A DNA stretch of 64,000 nt from Dryas octopetala (lineage: Eukaryota > Streptophyta > Magnoliopsida > Rosales > Rosaceae). Position 1 is the first letter of the stretch. Each line of letters starts with the position of its first letter. The notes beneath the pieces were generated by a model, which searched no databases, was not told where the DNA came from, and saw nothing but the letters and a program-made list of their open reading frames with translations. The translations under genes and the position numbers were made by a program. Location: positions 17,897,738 to 17,961,737 of the forward strand of contig OY992833.1 in the NCBI GenBank assembly GCA_963921425.1. The letters are read 5' to 3'. Positions 33,210 through 45,029 of this stretch are shown one piece after another.

Positions 33210-33218
33210 TATTAATAA

Positions 33219-34567
33219 TTTAAAAAAAACCGTCAAAAAGAACTTAGAAATTAGACATGTCATTATCAACTATCAAGTATGAAGTGAAGAGATTCCATGA
33301 AAGCCAAAAGTAGGTGATGAGAGATTGAGAGATCTTTCATTACATATGGGAGATTGGGAGAAAAAAAAAATGGATGGACTAATGTATTTTGGCATTTTGT
33401 TTTTGGCCTTGGCTTTTGAAAAAGCAAACAAAAAAAGAGAGAGAAGTTTTGGGACGCTAATCCCGAGACGCAAACAACGCCAATCCAAAAGCGAAGGCGT
33501 GCGCTCCAAAAGCACCCTATTCTTTACTATTCACTGTTTGACAATTCCCACTTCCCAAATCCCAAACGGGAGATTTGATGTTGCCGTGGGTCCCCCTGCC
33601 CCTGTGGGTCCATTAATTGTCAAATCCCTTTTCTTCTAATCCTACGTTACCCGCTAATTTAAAAATTATATTTATAGATCTCGTATTTCCGTGCTTTTTT
33701 TAAGACACGCGGCGTTCTCTGTATGGCGGAGATGTTGGCGTGCGTTTACGTCGGGCGCTGTGAGCCAGTCCCTTAAACCTGCCGGGTTTTCAGCTGATTA
33801 TTACAAATTTATATGCACGCTCGCGGCTCGCTAATCGCTATCCGGATAGGATAATCCTAAATATAACAAAATAAAAATATTTTGTTCTGTAATAAGGAAA
33901 ACCACACCATGTGGGTAAAGAATGCCGGTTAAAAGAGTAGTCTTAGATATCTCATATTTTTATAGCATAATTTTATATCATTTTATTTGATAACTTATAT
34001 GGCATTTATACATTGGACACTAAAAAATAAAATAAAAATTTAAAATAAAAAAAATCTTATTCAGTCAAATAATGGCACGTAAGATGATATAAAAATGTGA
34101 TAAATATAACATTATTCTCGTTAAAACTCTTGCAACTAGTTAAAATAGTGAGAAAGAAATGATAAATGAAGAAAAATTAAAATAGGTTAAGATTCATTAA
34201 TTTCCATCAATTATATATAATAAAACAAATTACGAGTAGTCTCATATTCATACTTAATAAATTATACGCTGTCTTTTTCTTTTAAGCCCAAAACTAAAAC
34301 TATACTCAGAAATATGTTCACGCAAAATAAATTAATTGCCGATTTATTTTGAAATTTTTGCGTCAAGACGTTCGAAGGCTCAAAGTTAGCGTTCAAATGT
34401 GCATGATAAGCATTTGAATACTCGATATTGAAACTACAACATTCGAAGTTTAAACTAATATCAATCAGTCATTGCATTATTTATCGTTCCATCTTCTATT
34501 TATTATTCACATTATGTGGCCATGCATAATTGATAATGACAATACATCTTGCCTAAAGATGATCATA
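33219..34567. other. Intergenic, no gene seen
   Basis: A GC-richer patch at 33420-33850 contains unremarkable sequence with short frames. The rest is AT-rich. No gene recognised. Confidence 0.4.
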
Positions 34568-34575
34568 GTACTACC

Positions 34576-34966
34576 TAGGACTGGGCATCAACCCGTCTGA
34601 ACTCGGCGCTCCCGCTTCCACCGACCCGTCCGATCACTAATGGGCCGGTGTCGGCCCGCCCTCTTCCACCGACCGTCAAAGCCGACCCGCCCGCCAAGCT
34701 TCCAGCCACCATCTTCTCAGGCACTACAAGTCTGCAACCACCTCCATTTCCGTCATCATCCACCTTTATTTCCGCCACCAACCACCTCCATTTCTGTCAC
34801 CGTCCACCATTGCAGCACAAGAACCACCTCCATGAGCCACCATTTCTTAGGCAAGCCACCTTCTCGGCCAACCCATTTTCTGACCGTTTCCGACCCGTCT
34901 CCAACTAAGTACCGAGCCGTTTAGTCGAAGATGGTTTGGGCTCCCACCCGCCCTCGCCCACCCTTA
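34576..34966. mobile_element. hAT-like element with 8-bp target duplication
   Basis: Perfect 8-bp direct repeats GTACTACC flank it (34568-34575, 34967-34974). Ends are TAGGACTGGGCA and, reversed, TAAGGGTGGGCG. The interior is GC-rich with CCGACCCG repeats. Frames of about 90 codons across it are composition effects (Pro/His/Ser-rich). No transposase. Confidence 0.85.
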
Positions 34967-35313
34967 GTACTACCATTTTATTTGGTGCCCAATTAAATAT
35001 CATGTCAGAGGTAAATTTTTTTTTTACAATCGTTCAAATGTCTAATACAACTAACATTTGAACGCTTATTTTTTATTTTTATTATAAAATTGTGACTATC
35101 ATGCAATCATATTAAAGTTTATAAAGATTTAAGATTCATAATGATTTAGAGTTTATAATTTAAATTCTTAAAATTTAGAGACCACATTGTGGACGTTAAA
35201 TAAAATTCAAACATCAACAAACAATAATAAATTAATTTGTGACAATCATAAAATTACAACTTATGTAATTTTTGTACAATCGAAGTTCAATATAAATATA
35301 TGGGAGCAGATTC

Positions 35314-35649
35314 GTAACATTATATTTTTGACACATGTTTTCAATAAGACTCACTTCATATAGGATTTCAATGATCTAAACTGACTATTTTTTAAGTCTT
35401 CATAAAAGAATCATTCTTGCAAAATATTAAATAAATTGGAAATCATTTACTTACAAAGATTAAATGGTCAACAAAATAAACATTTGAAATGTAGATTATT
35501 TAATCTTATATGATAAATGGTTTATGATTTACTTAATTTTTTAAAATGATAATTCCTTAATGAATACTTAAATATAGACAGTTCAGATCGTTGAAATTAT
35601 ACATGAAATAAGCCCAATTGAAAAATTGTGTAAAAAATAAAATATCATG
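35314..35649. mobile_element. Foldback MITE related to 11120-11427
   Basis: Left arm TTATATTTTTGACACATGTTTTCA, with the block TTCATATAGGATTTCAATGATC; right arm reversed contains TTTTTTACACAATTTTTCAATTGG and TTTCATGTATAATTTCAACGATC. The centre is near 35490. Non-coding. Confidence 0.7.
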
Positions 35650-36283
35650 GATCATTTTCCTAAATATTTTAGGTGAGCGTTCAAATGTCCGAGCTTTCAA
35701 AATCCAAGAGTGGACAAAGTTTTTGCCCCAATTAAATGGACAATTTAAAAAAAAAAAAAAAATTAGCCACCGATCTCATGAAATTTACTATTTGGCCACC
35801 ACCATAGCCGGGGCAGGCCCTACCACCCACCTCTTTCCTCCAGGAAACACGGCATGTGGATCCACAATTCCACACCATGACACCAATGGCATTGGTTGAG
35901 ATTAAAAAATAAAATCAATTTGCTTAAGTTTATATTATAATATAAACTTTTTTTCCTTTCAGCAAAAGTAGTATAATATAAACTAGAGTACGGTGAAGTA
36001 ATAGAGTGAATTCATAAAATTTGAAGCAAACCAAGAAAAAGTAGTGTTTATATAAGCGGTCCAAAAATGAGTTATATATAGAAGCATTCACAACTTGTGT
36101 AATAAATAGTCGCACGTCTTTCCCACACGTGCATGCCCTTTTTTTTATTTTTTTTTATTAAGCCCACAAGTACAAGATAAGTAGGAATTTAATGTCATTT
36201 CTACTTATATTATGAAAGGAAATGTCATCCACTTTTTTTAATCTACTTTCTTTATTAATCGTATATTTTATTATTCTCGTTCT
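35650..36283. other. Intergenic, no gene seen
   Basis: AT-rich with one short GC-richer patch (35800-35890). No gene recognised. Confidence 0.4.
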
Positions 36284-36545
36284 ACGATGTATTTTTATAA
36301 TGAAAATTGTTCATTTTTTAGATAATTATATGAAGATCAATTATATATATAAAAAATCTACTAAATCGGAAATCGTTTAGTCATGTAATCGTTATCAAAT
36401 TGTTACAAAAATCATCTGTTTATTTTATCACAGTTATAAAATCAAATAATTTCTGATTTGGTTAATTTTTTTTAGAAATGATCTTCACAGTTAAATCTAA
36501 AAAATGAATAATTCTGATTATGAATTTACACTGCAAAATAAAAAT
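36284..36545. mobile_element. Degenerate foldback element
   Basis: It carries the inner-arm signature (AAATCGGAAATCGTTTAGTC on the left, AATAATTTCTGATTTGGTTA on the right) around a centre near 36410, with weaker outer arms (TGTTCATTTTTTAGAT vs ATCTAAAAAATGAATA). Confidence 0.6.
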
Positions 36546-36740
36546 AATAAAAGACAAAATCGGTAAAGAAAGTAGATTGGAGAAGGTGAATAACATTCCT
36601 CTATTGTGAAATAACTAATTTGGTTGTTACGAAAATATTGTATGTGATTGTAATATTACGTGACATGCTAACATACATAGTATTATTACTATTATCAATT
36701 CACTTAAATTATAAAAGTGTACAAATTTTAAAGATAAGTA

Positions 36741-37186
36741 GTGATTAGAGACAGCGGTGGACAACTTGTAGTGGCAGCAACCAAGTCTATTTTCGGGGAT
36801 TTCTCGGTGGATGAGAGTCATGAGACATAGAAAATGGCTGGGATTTTTGGTTTGCAACTTGCTGAAGATATGCAGTTAAACAATGTCATTTTAGAAATAG
36901 ACTCTTCTAATGTTGTGCAGCGAGTCAACAACCGACAGCCTTCCTTTGCAGCGGATGGGGTGATTATTGAAGACCTTAAAGATCTCTTGGCCAGGTTTGA
37001 CAATGCACTATGCATGCCAATTCTGACGAAGAGACTCCAATATTGTCACTCATTCTTTAGCACATTTTGCTTTGTCTAACCATATATAGTTGCTATGTAT
37101 GGTTGGATGCGGACTTCGGACCTTCTTGGCTCAGGGCAACTTTGTACCATCATTAAATAAAATTCTTATTTTATTTAAAAAAAAAA
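36741..37186 (+). pseudogene. 5'-truncated LINE remnant: RNase H-like domain and poly(A) tail
   Basis: The frame from 36741 reads VIRDSGGQLVVAATKSIFGD, then GLQLAEDMQLNNVILEIDSS and NVVQRVNNRQPSFAADG. This is the RNase H-like (RVT_3) domain at the C-terminus of plant non-LTR retroelement polyproteins, including the conserved acidic ILEIDS strand. An in-frame TAG sits at 36828-36830, and the frame is lost after LLARF near 37015. Further fragments (HSFFSTFCF, where HSLAHFAL would be expected) follow. The segment ends in about ten A at 37177-37186. A dead 3' fragment of a LINE. Confidence 0.85.
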
Positions 37187-38703
37187 GAAATTGTTTAGAA
37201 TTTAGAATTATAGATATTAATAATTGTATATGTGTTATAATTTGAATAAATTAGTAACGTTATATCTATATGTTACATGATTGTATGATCACATAAAAAA
37301 TTTCTTCGTTGTTATAACTAGACAACGCAAAACAAACTTACATATATTTTAGGAGTTCATATTTGATACAGTATTAATATGTCATATAATTATATTTAAT
37401 GATGAAAAATTTACTCTCTCCTAGTAGAAAAATGAACTATCAACATTCAATAGTCAAGAAAAATTTGCAGCTATCTGATGGTTGTCAAATTTCGATATAG
37501 AAGGAGACTAGACTATGAGAATCATGTCCTATCCTAACTCATGTCTCGGCTTGGGTCTATAAAATGGACTGGGTATTTCGGACTCATGTTCAAAATGGTA
37601 ACCTAGTGCAAAATCTTATTAGATGTTTCAAACATGAATTAGAGTTGTTGTCCATTTTAATTGAGTTTATCATGCTCACTAGCTTCGAAACCTGGTCTAG
37701 AATAGAAAAAATTATATGGTATAATCGATATACCGTCACGTGGTATAATCAATCCAATGTGTAAGGGTATTATTGGACAATGTGTTTATATTAATATGGT
37801 ATAATATTAATAACATCCACTCATATTATAACAAATAGAATGGTTATACTACGTGTCAATATAGCGGTTATACATAATAATTTCTCCTAGAATAGGAGAC
37901 AAGGAAAAAAATGTTGAAAAAATTACATTAGGGTGCCTAATTTAATTGAGTCCTTTGGAAGAAAATGGGAGGATATAAATCTTTTAACATTTTTTTTTTC
38001 ATTAGTAATAGCAACAGTAGAATGTTTTGTCAATAAAAATTCCCTTTACTTTTTCTTTATGGACTAATATATCGGATAGATTCTGGCGTTGATGGTTAAA
38101 AGAGATATGGGAAATAAAGGATAAGAACAAAATTTCAAGAATATTTGAATTGGGTAGATCAGTAGATGCTGAGCTCCTATGTTTCCTCTCAATACTTGGG
38201 AGTGTGATTACAGCTATATATTTCCTTTAATTTCATCAGTATGTAGCAATTGGAACTTACCATCAATTTTTTTTCTTACTCAGGAATGTAAGAAGAAAAT
38301 CTTGAGTGGTTGTCTTCTTATTTTTTAAATTCATAATTTTTTTAAGGGAAATGAAGAGAGTTGGATGAGTTGATGTCCTAAAGTTCATTGACGTGCACAT
38401 TACAAATCAATACAAGCACATCATTTTCTATTGTGGGTGAGAGAGACAAAGAAAAAACCATGAAGGTGAAATGCTGTATATTTTTCTTTACAAAACAGGA
38501 AGCAAATCACAATTCACAACAATAATATTCAACCAACATCTCGTTACTTATTATAGTCGTTTAGCTTAGAGATTTCCATTAGTGATCTATCTCATTTATT
38601 CATTTGCCCCCTAACTAATTAATATTGCAATAGGTGCCAACTTATTCTGCCTTGGAGCCCCTCAATCAATACCTTATTTAGCAGTTAGCACTAGTGCTAA
38701 CAA
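37187..38703. other. Intergenic, no gene seen
   Basis: AT-rich. Near 37720-37770 ATGGTATAAT and TGGTATAATCAAT are repeated. No gene recognised. Confidence 0.5.

Positions 38704-38743
<40 letters not shown>
38704..38743. repeat. (ATT)n microsatellite
   Basis: About 13 uninterrupted ATT units. Confidence 0.95.
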
Positions 38744-38785
38744 TTATCTGAATTATTATTATTGGTTATGCATTTGCGAACCTTT

Positions 38786-39550
38786 ATGGTGTGTTTGGAT
38801 GGAGGAAAAAAACTCGGAATTTAAACAAAACTCAGCATTTAAAAAATTACATGCTCTAATTTCTTTGTTTGGGTCAATAAATACAGAATTTTGTAAATTC
38901 TAGGTGAAAAAAAACTTGGGATTTGAAGGCTGTAAATTCCAACTTTAAATTTCACCTAAATTGGTGTCATTTTCAAAATTCCAATTTTTACAAAAGAAAA
39001 ATAAGTTTTGTCGATCATGTCGACACTACCACCACTGCCGCCAACGTCACTACCACTAACACCACCGCCGCCGCCACCACCACCATCACCACTATCACCA
39101 CTATCACCACCACCATCACCATTACCATCACCATCACCATCACCATCACCATCACCATCACCATCACCGCCGCCATCACCATCACCATCACCGCTTCCAC
39201 CACCATCACCGCCATTGTCGACACCACCACCACCACCATTGCCACCGCCACCGCCAACACCTCAATTTTAGCCGCCACCATTTCTCCCACCGCTTGTGGG
39301 CCATCACCCCTACCAATATGGTCAACTCACCATAAACATCATTTTTATTGTTGCCACCATTACCATCACTCTTTTGAATTGATGCATCAAAAATTAAAAT
39401 TACCATAAATTCTGTATTTAAACTCCATTATGTTTACATGTTATACAAACAAGAGAATTTACATATTCTAGAATTTTAAATCACATCGTTTTAAATTCCG
39501 TCATTTGTGAATTCTTAGTAATTTCAAACTACTTCATCCAAACGCACCAT
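38786..39550. mobile_element. hAT-like element containing a trinucleotide/hexanucleotide satellite
   Basis: Ends TGGTGTGTTTGGATGGAGG and, reversed, TGGTGCGTTTGGATGAAGTAG. The interior holds a CAC/CAT array (39020-39250), including CCATCA repeated about ten times at 39111-39170. All six frames across it are open low-complexity (Thr/Ile, Pro/Ser, Val/Met), so none is called a gene. Confidence 0.65.
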
Positions 39551-39774
39551 TACATACTTCAAGGTTATGATCATTTGACATTTCTTTTGGTTTGGGGAAT
39601 GGGGTCAAGCATGGGGGCAACGCTACAGGTTGAATGCTTGGGATTTTGAACAATTCGTTTGCTTTGAAGAAAATTATTTGGTTGGATAAATTCTAATGTT
39701 AGGCACTGATAAAAAATGTTACCCTAAATAATTTAGACTAGCTTGTGGCACTTATAAAATATATAGACTACTTT

Positions 39775-39822
39775 AAGTTTAGTATACATAGAGTGCCCAA
39801 AAAAAAAAGTTTAGTATACATA
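39775..39822 (+). mobile_element. Micro-insertion: GAGTGCCC plus poly(A) in 16-bp perfect direct repeats
   Basis: AAGTTTAGTATACATA at 39775-39790 and 39807-39822 flanks the 16-bp insert GAGTGCCC followed by eight A. Confidence 0.85.
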
Positions 39823-40404
39823 AATCATCAAAATATGATATCACATTAGCAATAGAGTGTTTTACATTTATATATATATCACCCAAATTTTGAGGTCATT
39901 TACATTGTTATTTATAAAGAAAATTTAACCACATTGTCATCTGATCAATATATATAATGGGTATTTTATTTTCTTAAGACATATTTTGCTACTTATTTTA
40001 TTTGAGTCTTACTTTGTTGATTCTTAGAAGACGGAAACCCTAAGTTTTTAATTCATATGATAATATGGTTCACGATTTTTAAAATTGGCAATGTGGGAGG
40101 ATCCTCCGATTAAGTTTTTGAGTGGTATATGTGTAAAAATCCCTAGAATGTAAATTATGTAATTGTATTGAGTACAAGATAAATGCATTACACAAGTAGC
40201 ACAGTGCAATAGGTTGGAAAATGAAGAATGCAAGAAAAAGGCAGAGCTGTCAGAAATCCCAAGTGCAGCAGCCGACATCGTTTGCCACGTCATCAAGTAG
40301 CAGGGAAGGTTTGTGAACAAGTTTTATACCAAAAAAAAGAAAAAAACAATTAACAAAAACTTACATATTGTAAGTTTGCAACCAAAGTAAAGTGAAGTTT
40401 TTTA
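39823..40404. other. Intergenic, possible LTR debris
   Basis: The minus-strand stretch 40060-40325 has a GATGACGTGGCA start and a CTTGTACTCAATACAATTAC end, reminiscent of some copia LTRs. No TG/CA boundaries with a target duplication were found, so this is only a suggestion. Confidence 0.25.
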
Positions 40405-41089
40405 GGGCCAATTTGGTATTACTAACTTACAATGAAAAAAAATAGTTGTGAAGTAAAGTCAGCTGTAAAGTAAAATAGTTAAGTATTTAGTAACCTATAT
40501 TTTCAAAAGTGATGTGAGTGTAAAATACAGTATCAAAGTGTTTGGTAAATGTTAATATAAAAATGTTGTGACTGTGTATAATTACTAAAATAAACATGAT
40601 GCTGAAAATACATTTCACTTATTTGTATGGTAAAAATAAAATGTTTTTTTTTTTACTTGTTTTTGAAATTTTTGACTACAAATTTTATTAGCATTAATTT
40701 TTCTAAGAAAAACATTATTAAATAAGTATGCCTATTATTTTTTTAGGTATATTATAATTTTAATCGCATAAATAAAATATAATAATTAATTATCATAAAA
40801 TAAAATATAACTAACAATGAATATATTTTTTAATTTAAAATAAACAAATAAAGATTATAGAAATCAATAAGGGTATTATTGGTAAAATAAAATATTCATT
40901 GTTGCTGTGAGTCACTGCAGCTTTCAAAAGTACCTATAAACCTGTTTTTTGTTTTTACTGTGTGGAGTTGAGAATTGTGAGAAAAAACAGTTTTTTATTT
41001 TTTTACCAAACACCAAAACTGTTGTAGGTGTTTAAGAATTGTCATTTACAGCAACTTTTGGGTCCTCTACCAGCAATCCCAAATCGGCC
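40405..41089. mobile_element. hAT-like non-autonomous element, family H2 copy 2
   Basis: Ends GGGCCAATTTGGTATTAC and, reversed, GGCCGATTTGGGATTGC. It matches 19115-19808 end to end in the same orientation (GTGAAGTAAAGTCAGCTGTA, CAATAAGGGTATTAT, CACCAAAACTG). It differs by many point changes, so both copies are old. Confidence 0.8.
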
Positions 41090-41885
41090 TTAATTTCCAC
41101 TTGTACCTTAGTCATGATTATCAGCTTAAATGAGGCGATCATACAGTGTCCAATTGCATGTGGGATTGTGAGGTCGGCAGGCTTGGTTTGGCTCTCTAAG
41201 CCAATAATAGAGAGCCACCTTTTTTTGTTTTGGTCAACTGAACTGAAATAGTGAAATTTGAGACTACACTACCGTATTACCTATTCCTATGGTGACCCAT
41301 TTGCCCCATTTCTATTTTCTTTTCTTTTTTGTAAATATTGTTAATTACTGAATGCAATGAACCCATTACACTTTTTCTTGTCTTTATTTAAGGAGTTTCC
41401 ATTGTTAAACTTTTTTTTTGGTCAATTCTCAATGTAAATTTTCAAGCAACCACATTGGATACAATGTCTTACCACCCTTAATTTTCTATCTAAATAGTAT
41501 ATTATAAATTCAAAACTTCTCTCCATCTTATGTAAGATTTAGTAGAAAAACTTAAAAAACATTATAATTCTTAAACTTCCAATAAACATTCAAATAAAGA
41601 AAGAAAATCATGAAGACAAGAAGAAGATTTGATACATTTCATCACATATATTCATCAATTAAGTGTTTTGTATGAGGCAAAAATAATATTAAATTTGTTA
41701 TCTAACTTGTTTACTAAATAATATAACAATATACATATATGCATCTTACTCACCAAAAAGAAATGAGCCTAAGTATGTCTAGATTTGAATCAATGAAACT
41801 CTATTCATTATTTGAAGAACAAAATTTAATGAATAAATTGCTAATCTCAGCTATAGTGACTAGCAAAATAGTAAAAATCCAAGAG
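41090..41885. other. Intergenic, no gene seen
   Basis: AT-rich with no recognisable gene. Confidence 0.5.
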
Positions 41886-41890
41886 AGTTC

Positions 41891-42526
41891 TGTTCGTACG
41901 ACTAATCATTTCGGCATAACGACAAGTCACACAAGGCCTAACACCATGCTGTTTGGGCCTAGACCCAAAAGACTAAGCCCTTCCTGGGCTCCTAGCCCAT
42001 GACCTCCTAGGCTCCGGCCTCATGGGCTCCGGCCCCCTGGGCCCCGGCCTCTTAGACTCCGGCCTCCCAAGCTCAAGCCTCCCGGGCCCCCGGCCCGTGT
42101 CAATTCACTCGGATCCTCGACACCGGTGCCACGTGGTGCTCCTACAGTGCAAGTCACCACGAAGGACACGTGTCGTCACCGGATTGGTTGACACTCTTCC
42201 AAATGTACTATAAAAGAGGTACCTTCTTGTCACAAAAGGACAACTGAAATCATTATTATACTATTCACTCACTCTGCTCTCAGATCTCTCTGAACACTGA
42301 CTTGAGCGTCGGAGGAGCTTTGGCCGGCACCACACCGGTGCCCTTCCCGCTCACTTTTGTGTACCTGTGCAGGGTGCTTTGGATATCATTCTCTCTCATT
42401 ATTCACCAGTCGGACCCAGCTACCCGTTCCTGCCCCACTTCGACGTGTCGTCCACTCAGTGGTGGGTCAACGGGCCTACGTGGTTCGACTCGACGTTGAC
42501 TGCTCTACCATTTTTTAGCATCAACA
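41891..42526 (+). mobile_element. Solo LTR (probable Ty3/gypsy type), copy 2
   Basis: It begins TGTTCGTACG and ends AGCATCAACA, flanked by a perfect 5-bp direct repeat AGTTC (41886-41890 and 42527-42531). A TATA box (ACTATAAAAGAGG) lies near 42210, about two-thirds of the way into the LTR. The motif GGCCGGCACCACACCGGTGC is shared with LTR copy 1 (3051-4129). No internal retrotransposon sequence is attached. At 636 bp it is shorter than copy 1, so the two are related families or subfamilies rather than one recent burst. Confidence 0.92.
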
Positions 42527-42531
42527 AGTTC

Positions 42532-43965
42532 TTAAGCCAAGAAGGCAAAGAAGGCAACTGCCTTAACCCTGAGTTAAAGACTTTCAAATTTTTATGCACT
42601 TCTTATATACTTATATAGTACATTAGATTCAAGTAATATATATAAAGGATTAAAGGCCCCATTATTTTATTTACCTCAGCTCTCAAAATCTCATAACCAA
42701 CCTTGAGTCAAACTATAAACACTAGTTCACATAAAGTACCATAAAGTCAGAATAGCATGTATAGTGATGCCAAATATAACAGATTAGTTGCAACTTGCAA
42801 GGTAGTAAATGCTTATTATTAACAAGAAGGTTAAAGATGGAAAAATTATGTGTGTAGATTAATTAGCTTATGCATTTCATTAATCAGTGATGTGATCGAG
42901 TCTTGTGATTCACTAGTATGGCATTTATACAAGCTTCAGTGATTTACGACCACAACAACTTGTCCCATTTTGTAATATTTTGGGCTACCACAGTGACATT
43001 ATTAAAATTCCATATGGCAATAATACCCATTTTAGTTATGAGCTTCAAAAGGTAAACTACCTTTGTACAGTCTAAGTTGGCAATGAGAGCAAGGCAGTGG
43101 GACTTGAGGATATTAACTTTAAATTTCATATACAATTTATCTATTTATTAAATGTATAAGCCATCATAATTGTACAAAGGTTCATATTGAAACAACAAAC
43201 AAATCTTAATCTCTATCAATTACCTTATCAAAGAATGCAATGCATAGTTGCATACTCCCTTCCGGCTCGCATCAATGATGTCAACTGGGTATTAATATAG
43301 GTCATAAAATGGATTTTACACCAATGCGCCCACGATTGAGATCATCTACTAATTTACATTTCTTATTTTTACATATATAAAATTTTGATATATAATTTAT
43401 TTTGTTTTATCTTTCTAGGTTTTTAAGAAAAAAACCGATTATTTAAAATACTAAATATTTGATGCAACACCATCGAAATTCACTTTCCAAAATAGTTGAC
43501 ATTATGTTAGAAATGAAAGGAACAAGAAAACACAACGAATCAATATACAAATAACCTTCATCATCATGTTCACAATGGATGGTGATGGGGATGGTCAACA
43601 AAATGGTCAATAACACATAATCATATTTGGTTTTCAGCCAATAACAAATAACCATATGTCAATTTACTTGCAGTGGGTTGGTTGATATTGTGAAAAGGAC
43701 AAAGGCAATTTAGAACAAACGCAAGAACAAATTTGCATAGAGTAATGTAAGAGACATCAAAATAAATCCTTAATTTTTTTTCATGTGGCAATACTTCTAG
43801 ACCAACAAACTTTTGTTTGTATATGAATTCACTCTAAATTTTACTTATTCTAAATAAATAAATTTTTACAAAGCAAATATTGTATAATAGTGAATTTTTG
43901 TCCCTAAAATATTGATAAGTTCATCTTTAAACTATCAAACTTGATTAGGTGTAGAGGTTTGTACT
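42532..43965. other. Intergenic, no gene seen
   Basis: AT-rich. Short frames only, none with recognisable content. Confidence 0.5.
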
Positions 43966-44042
43966 GTGCGAACGTCTCACACCGAAGAGACACCAAACAC
44001 TTTATATACATACACTAAGCGCTCGGTGTGAGACATTCGCAC
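43966..44042. repeat. 20-bp inverted repeat upstream of the ARF gene, with GAGACA motifs
   Basis: GTGCGAACGTCTCACACCGA and, about 37 bp later, TCGGTGTGAGACATTCGCAC form a near-perfect inverted repeat (one mismatch). GAGACA, the complement of the TGTCTC auxin-response hexamer, is at 43987-43992 and 44030-44035. The site lies about 900 bp upstream of the ARF start codon. Whether it regulates the gene is unknown. Confidence 0.6.
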
Positions 44043-44226
44043 TTCAATAAAATTCTTACACTATTAATGTGTTAAACACTTTACCAAAGATGGACTCTCA
44101 AATAAGTACCATACTAACACACCATGAATTGATGTTAAAAGGGATCGAAGCTTTTACCTGCGTTATTAATTTCACCAGTTTTTGTAACGTAGTTAGAGAA
44201 CATTTTGATGTAGTATTGTTGTAATT

Positions 44227-44275
44227 AAGATGATTAAACTACTTGGCCAAAAAAAAAAAAAAGATGATTAAACTA
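44227..44275 (+). mobile_element. Micro-insertion: CTTGGCC plus poly(A) in 15-bp perfect direct repeats
   Basis: AAGATGATTAAACTA at 44227-44241 and 44261-44275 flanks a 19-bp insert, CTTGGCC followed by twelve A. It lies about 650 bp upstream of the ARF start codon. Confidence 0.85.
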
Positions 44276-44289
44276 AAAGTAACCATGGT

Positions 44290-44926
44290 TAACAAGAAAA
44301 AAGAACAGAGAGCAACCCCAAAAACAGCTCCATAGGTCAACTAAGAGCCAAACCCCATTAGCCAGTGCCATTTTGAAGGACAGGTAGAGAGAGAAAACAC
44401 ACAAAAGGAGAAAAAGAATTGTTTATTTTGATGTAGTGAGAAGAAAGTGAAAGAGCTAGCTAGAGCATTGGGAAGGAGAGAGAGAGCAGAGAAAGGAAAT
44501 GTCTGGATGGTGTTGGGGAAGATAGGGGGCAAAGCTTCAGCATTTGGTCTCTCTTAATCTCGGCAAACCCACCTTTTTTCCTGCCTTTCTGTTCCCTCCT
44601 TTAAACGTCGCCGTTTTCCGCTTTGCCCTCGCCGGAAAAAAACCCAAACCTTTTTCCTTCAACTCTCTTTTCTTTTCCGGCCAAGTTTTCCCTTTCTCTT
44701 TTCTTTTCCATTTCTCACTTTACTGAGCTGATCTTCTGAGCTCCACAATCTGGTGAATATCTCGTGCTTTTGTTTGCTCACTGATCTGAGAGCGTGTTCC
44801 GGGACCTGAGAACGGCTCCAAAACAGCTCCGATTTCTCTCGCCGATATATCACCGGCGAGATGAGCAAGTAAGATTTTTCGGCGATATTTTCTCTTTCTT
44901 TGAATTTCTAGACGCCGGAACAAGCA
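44290..44926 (+). promoter_or_regulatory. Promoter-proximal region and 5' leader of the ARF gene, with two short uORFs
   Basis: GA-rich, then CT-rich sequence typical of a plant 5' leader runs into the start codon at 44927. Two upstream ATGs have their own stops: 44499-44525 (MSGWCWGR) and 44861-44872 (MSK). Neither overlaps the main frame. The transcription start is not visible, so the first uORF may or may not be in the mRNA; the second, 55 bp before the main ATG, almost certainly is. Short uORFs commonly lower translation; effect here is inferred. Confidence 0.55.
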
Positions 44927-44997
44927 ATGAAGCCGCCGGGGACCGGTGCCGGAGCTGCCTCCGCCAACGCCACGCCCAATTCATGCGAAGGTCCGCA

Positions 44998-45029
<32 letters not shown>

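Noticed and set aside
38923..39408. 161-codon Thr/Ile-rich frame and its partners
   Set aside because: All frames over the CAC/CAT array are open because the array lacks stop codons; it is a microsatellite inside a hAT-like element.
40060..40325. Copia-type LTR
   Set aside because: Suggestive motifs but no TG...CA boundary with a matching target duplication.
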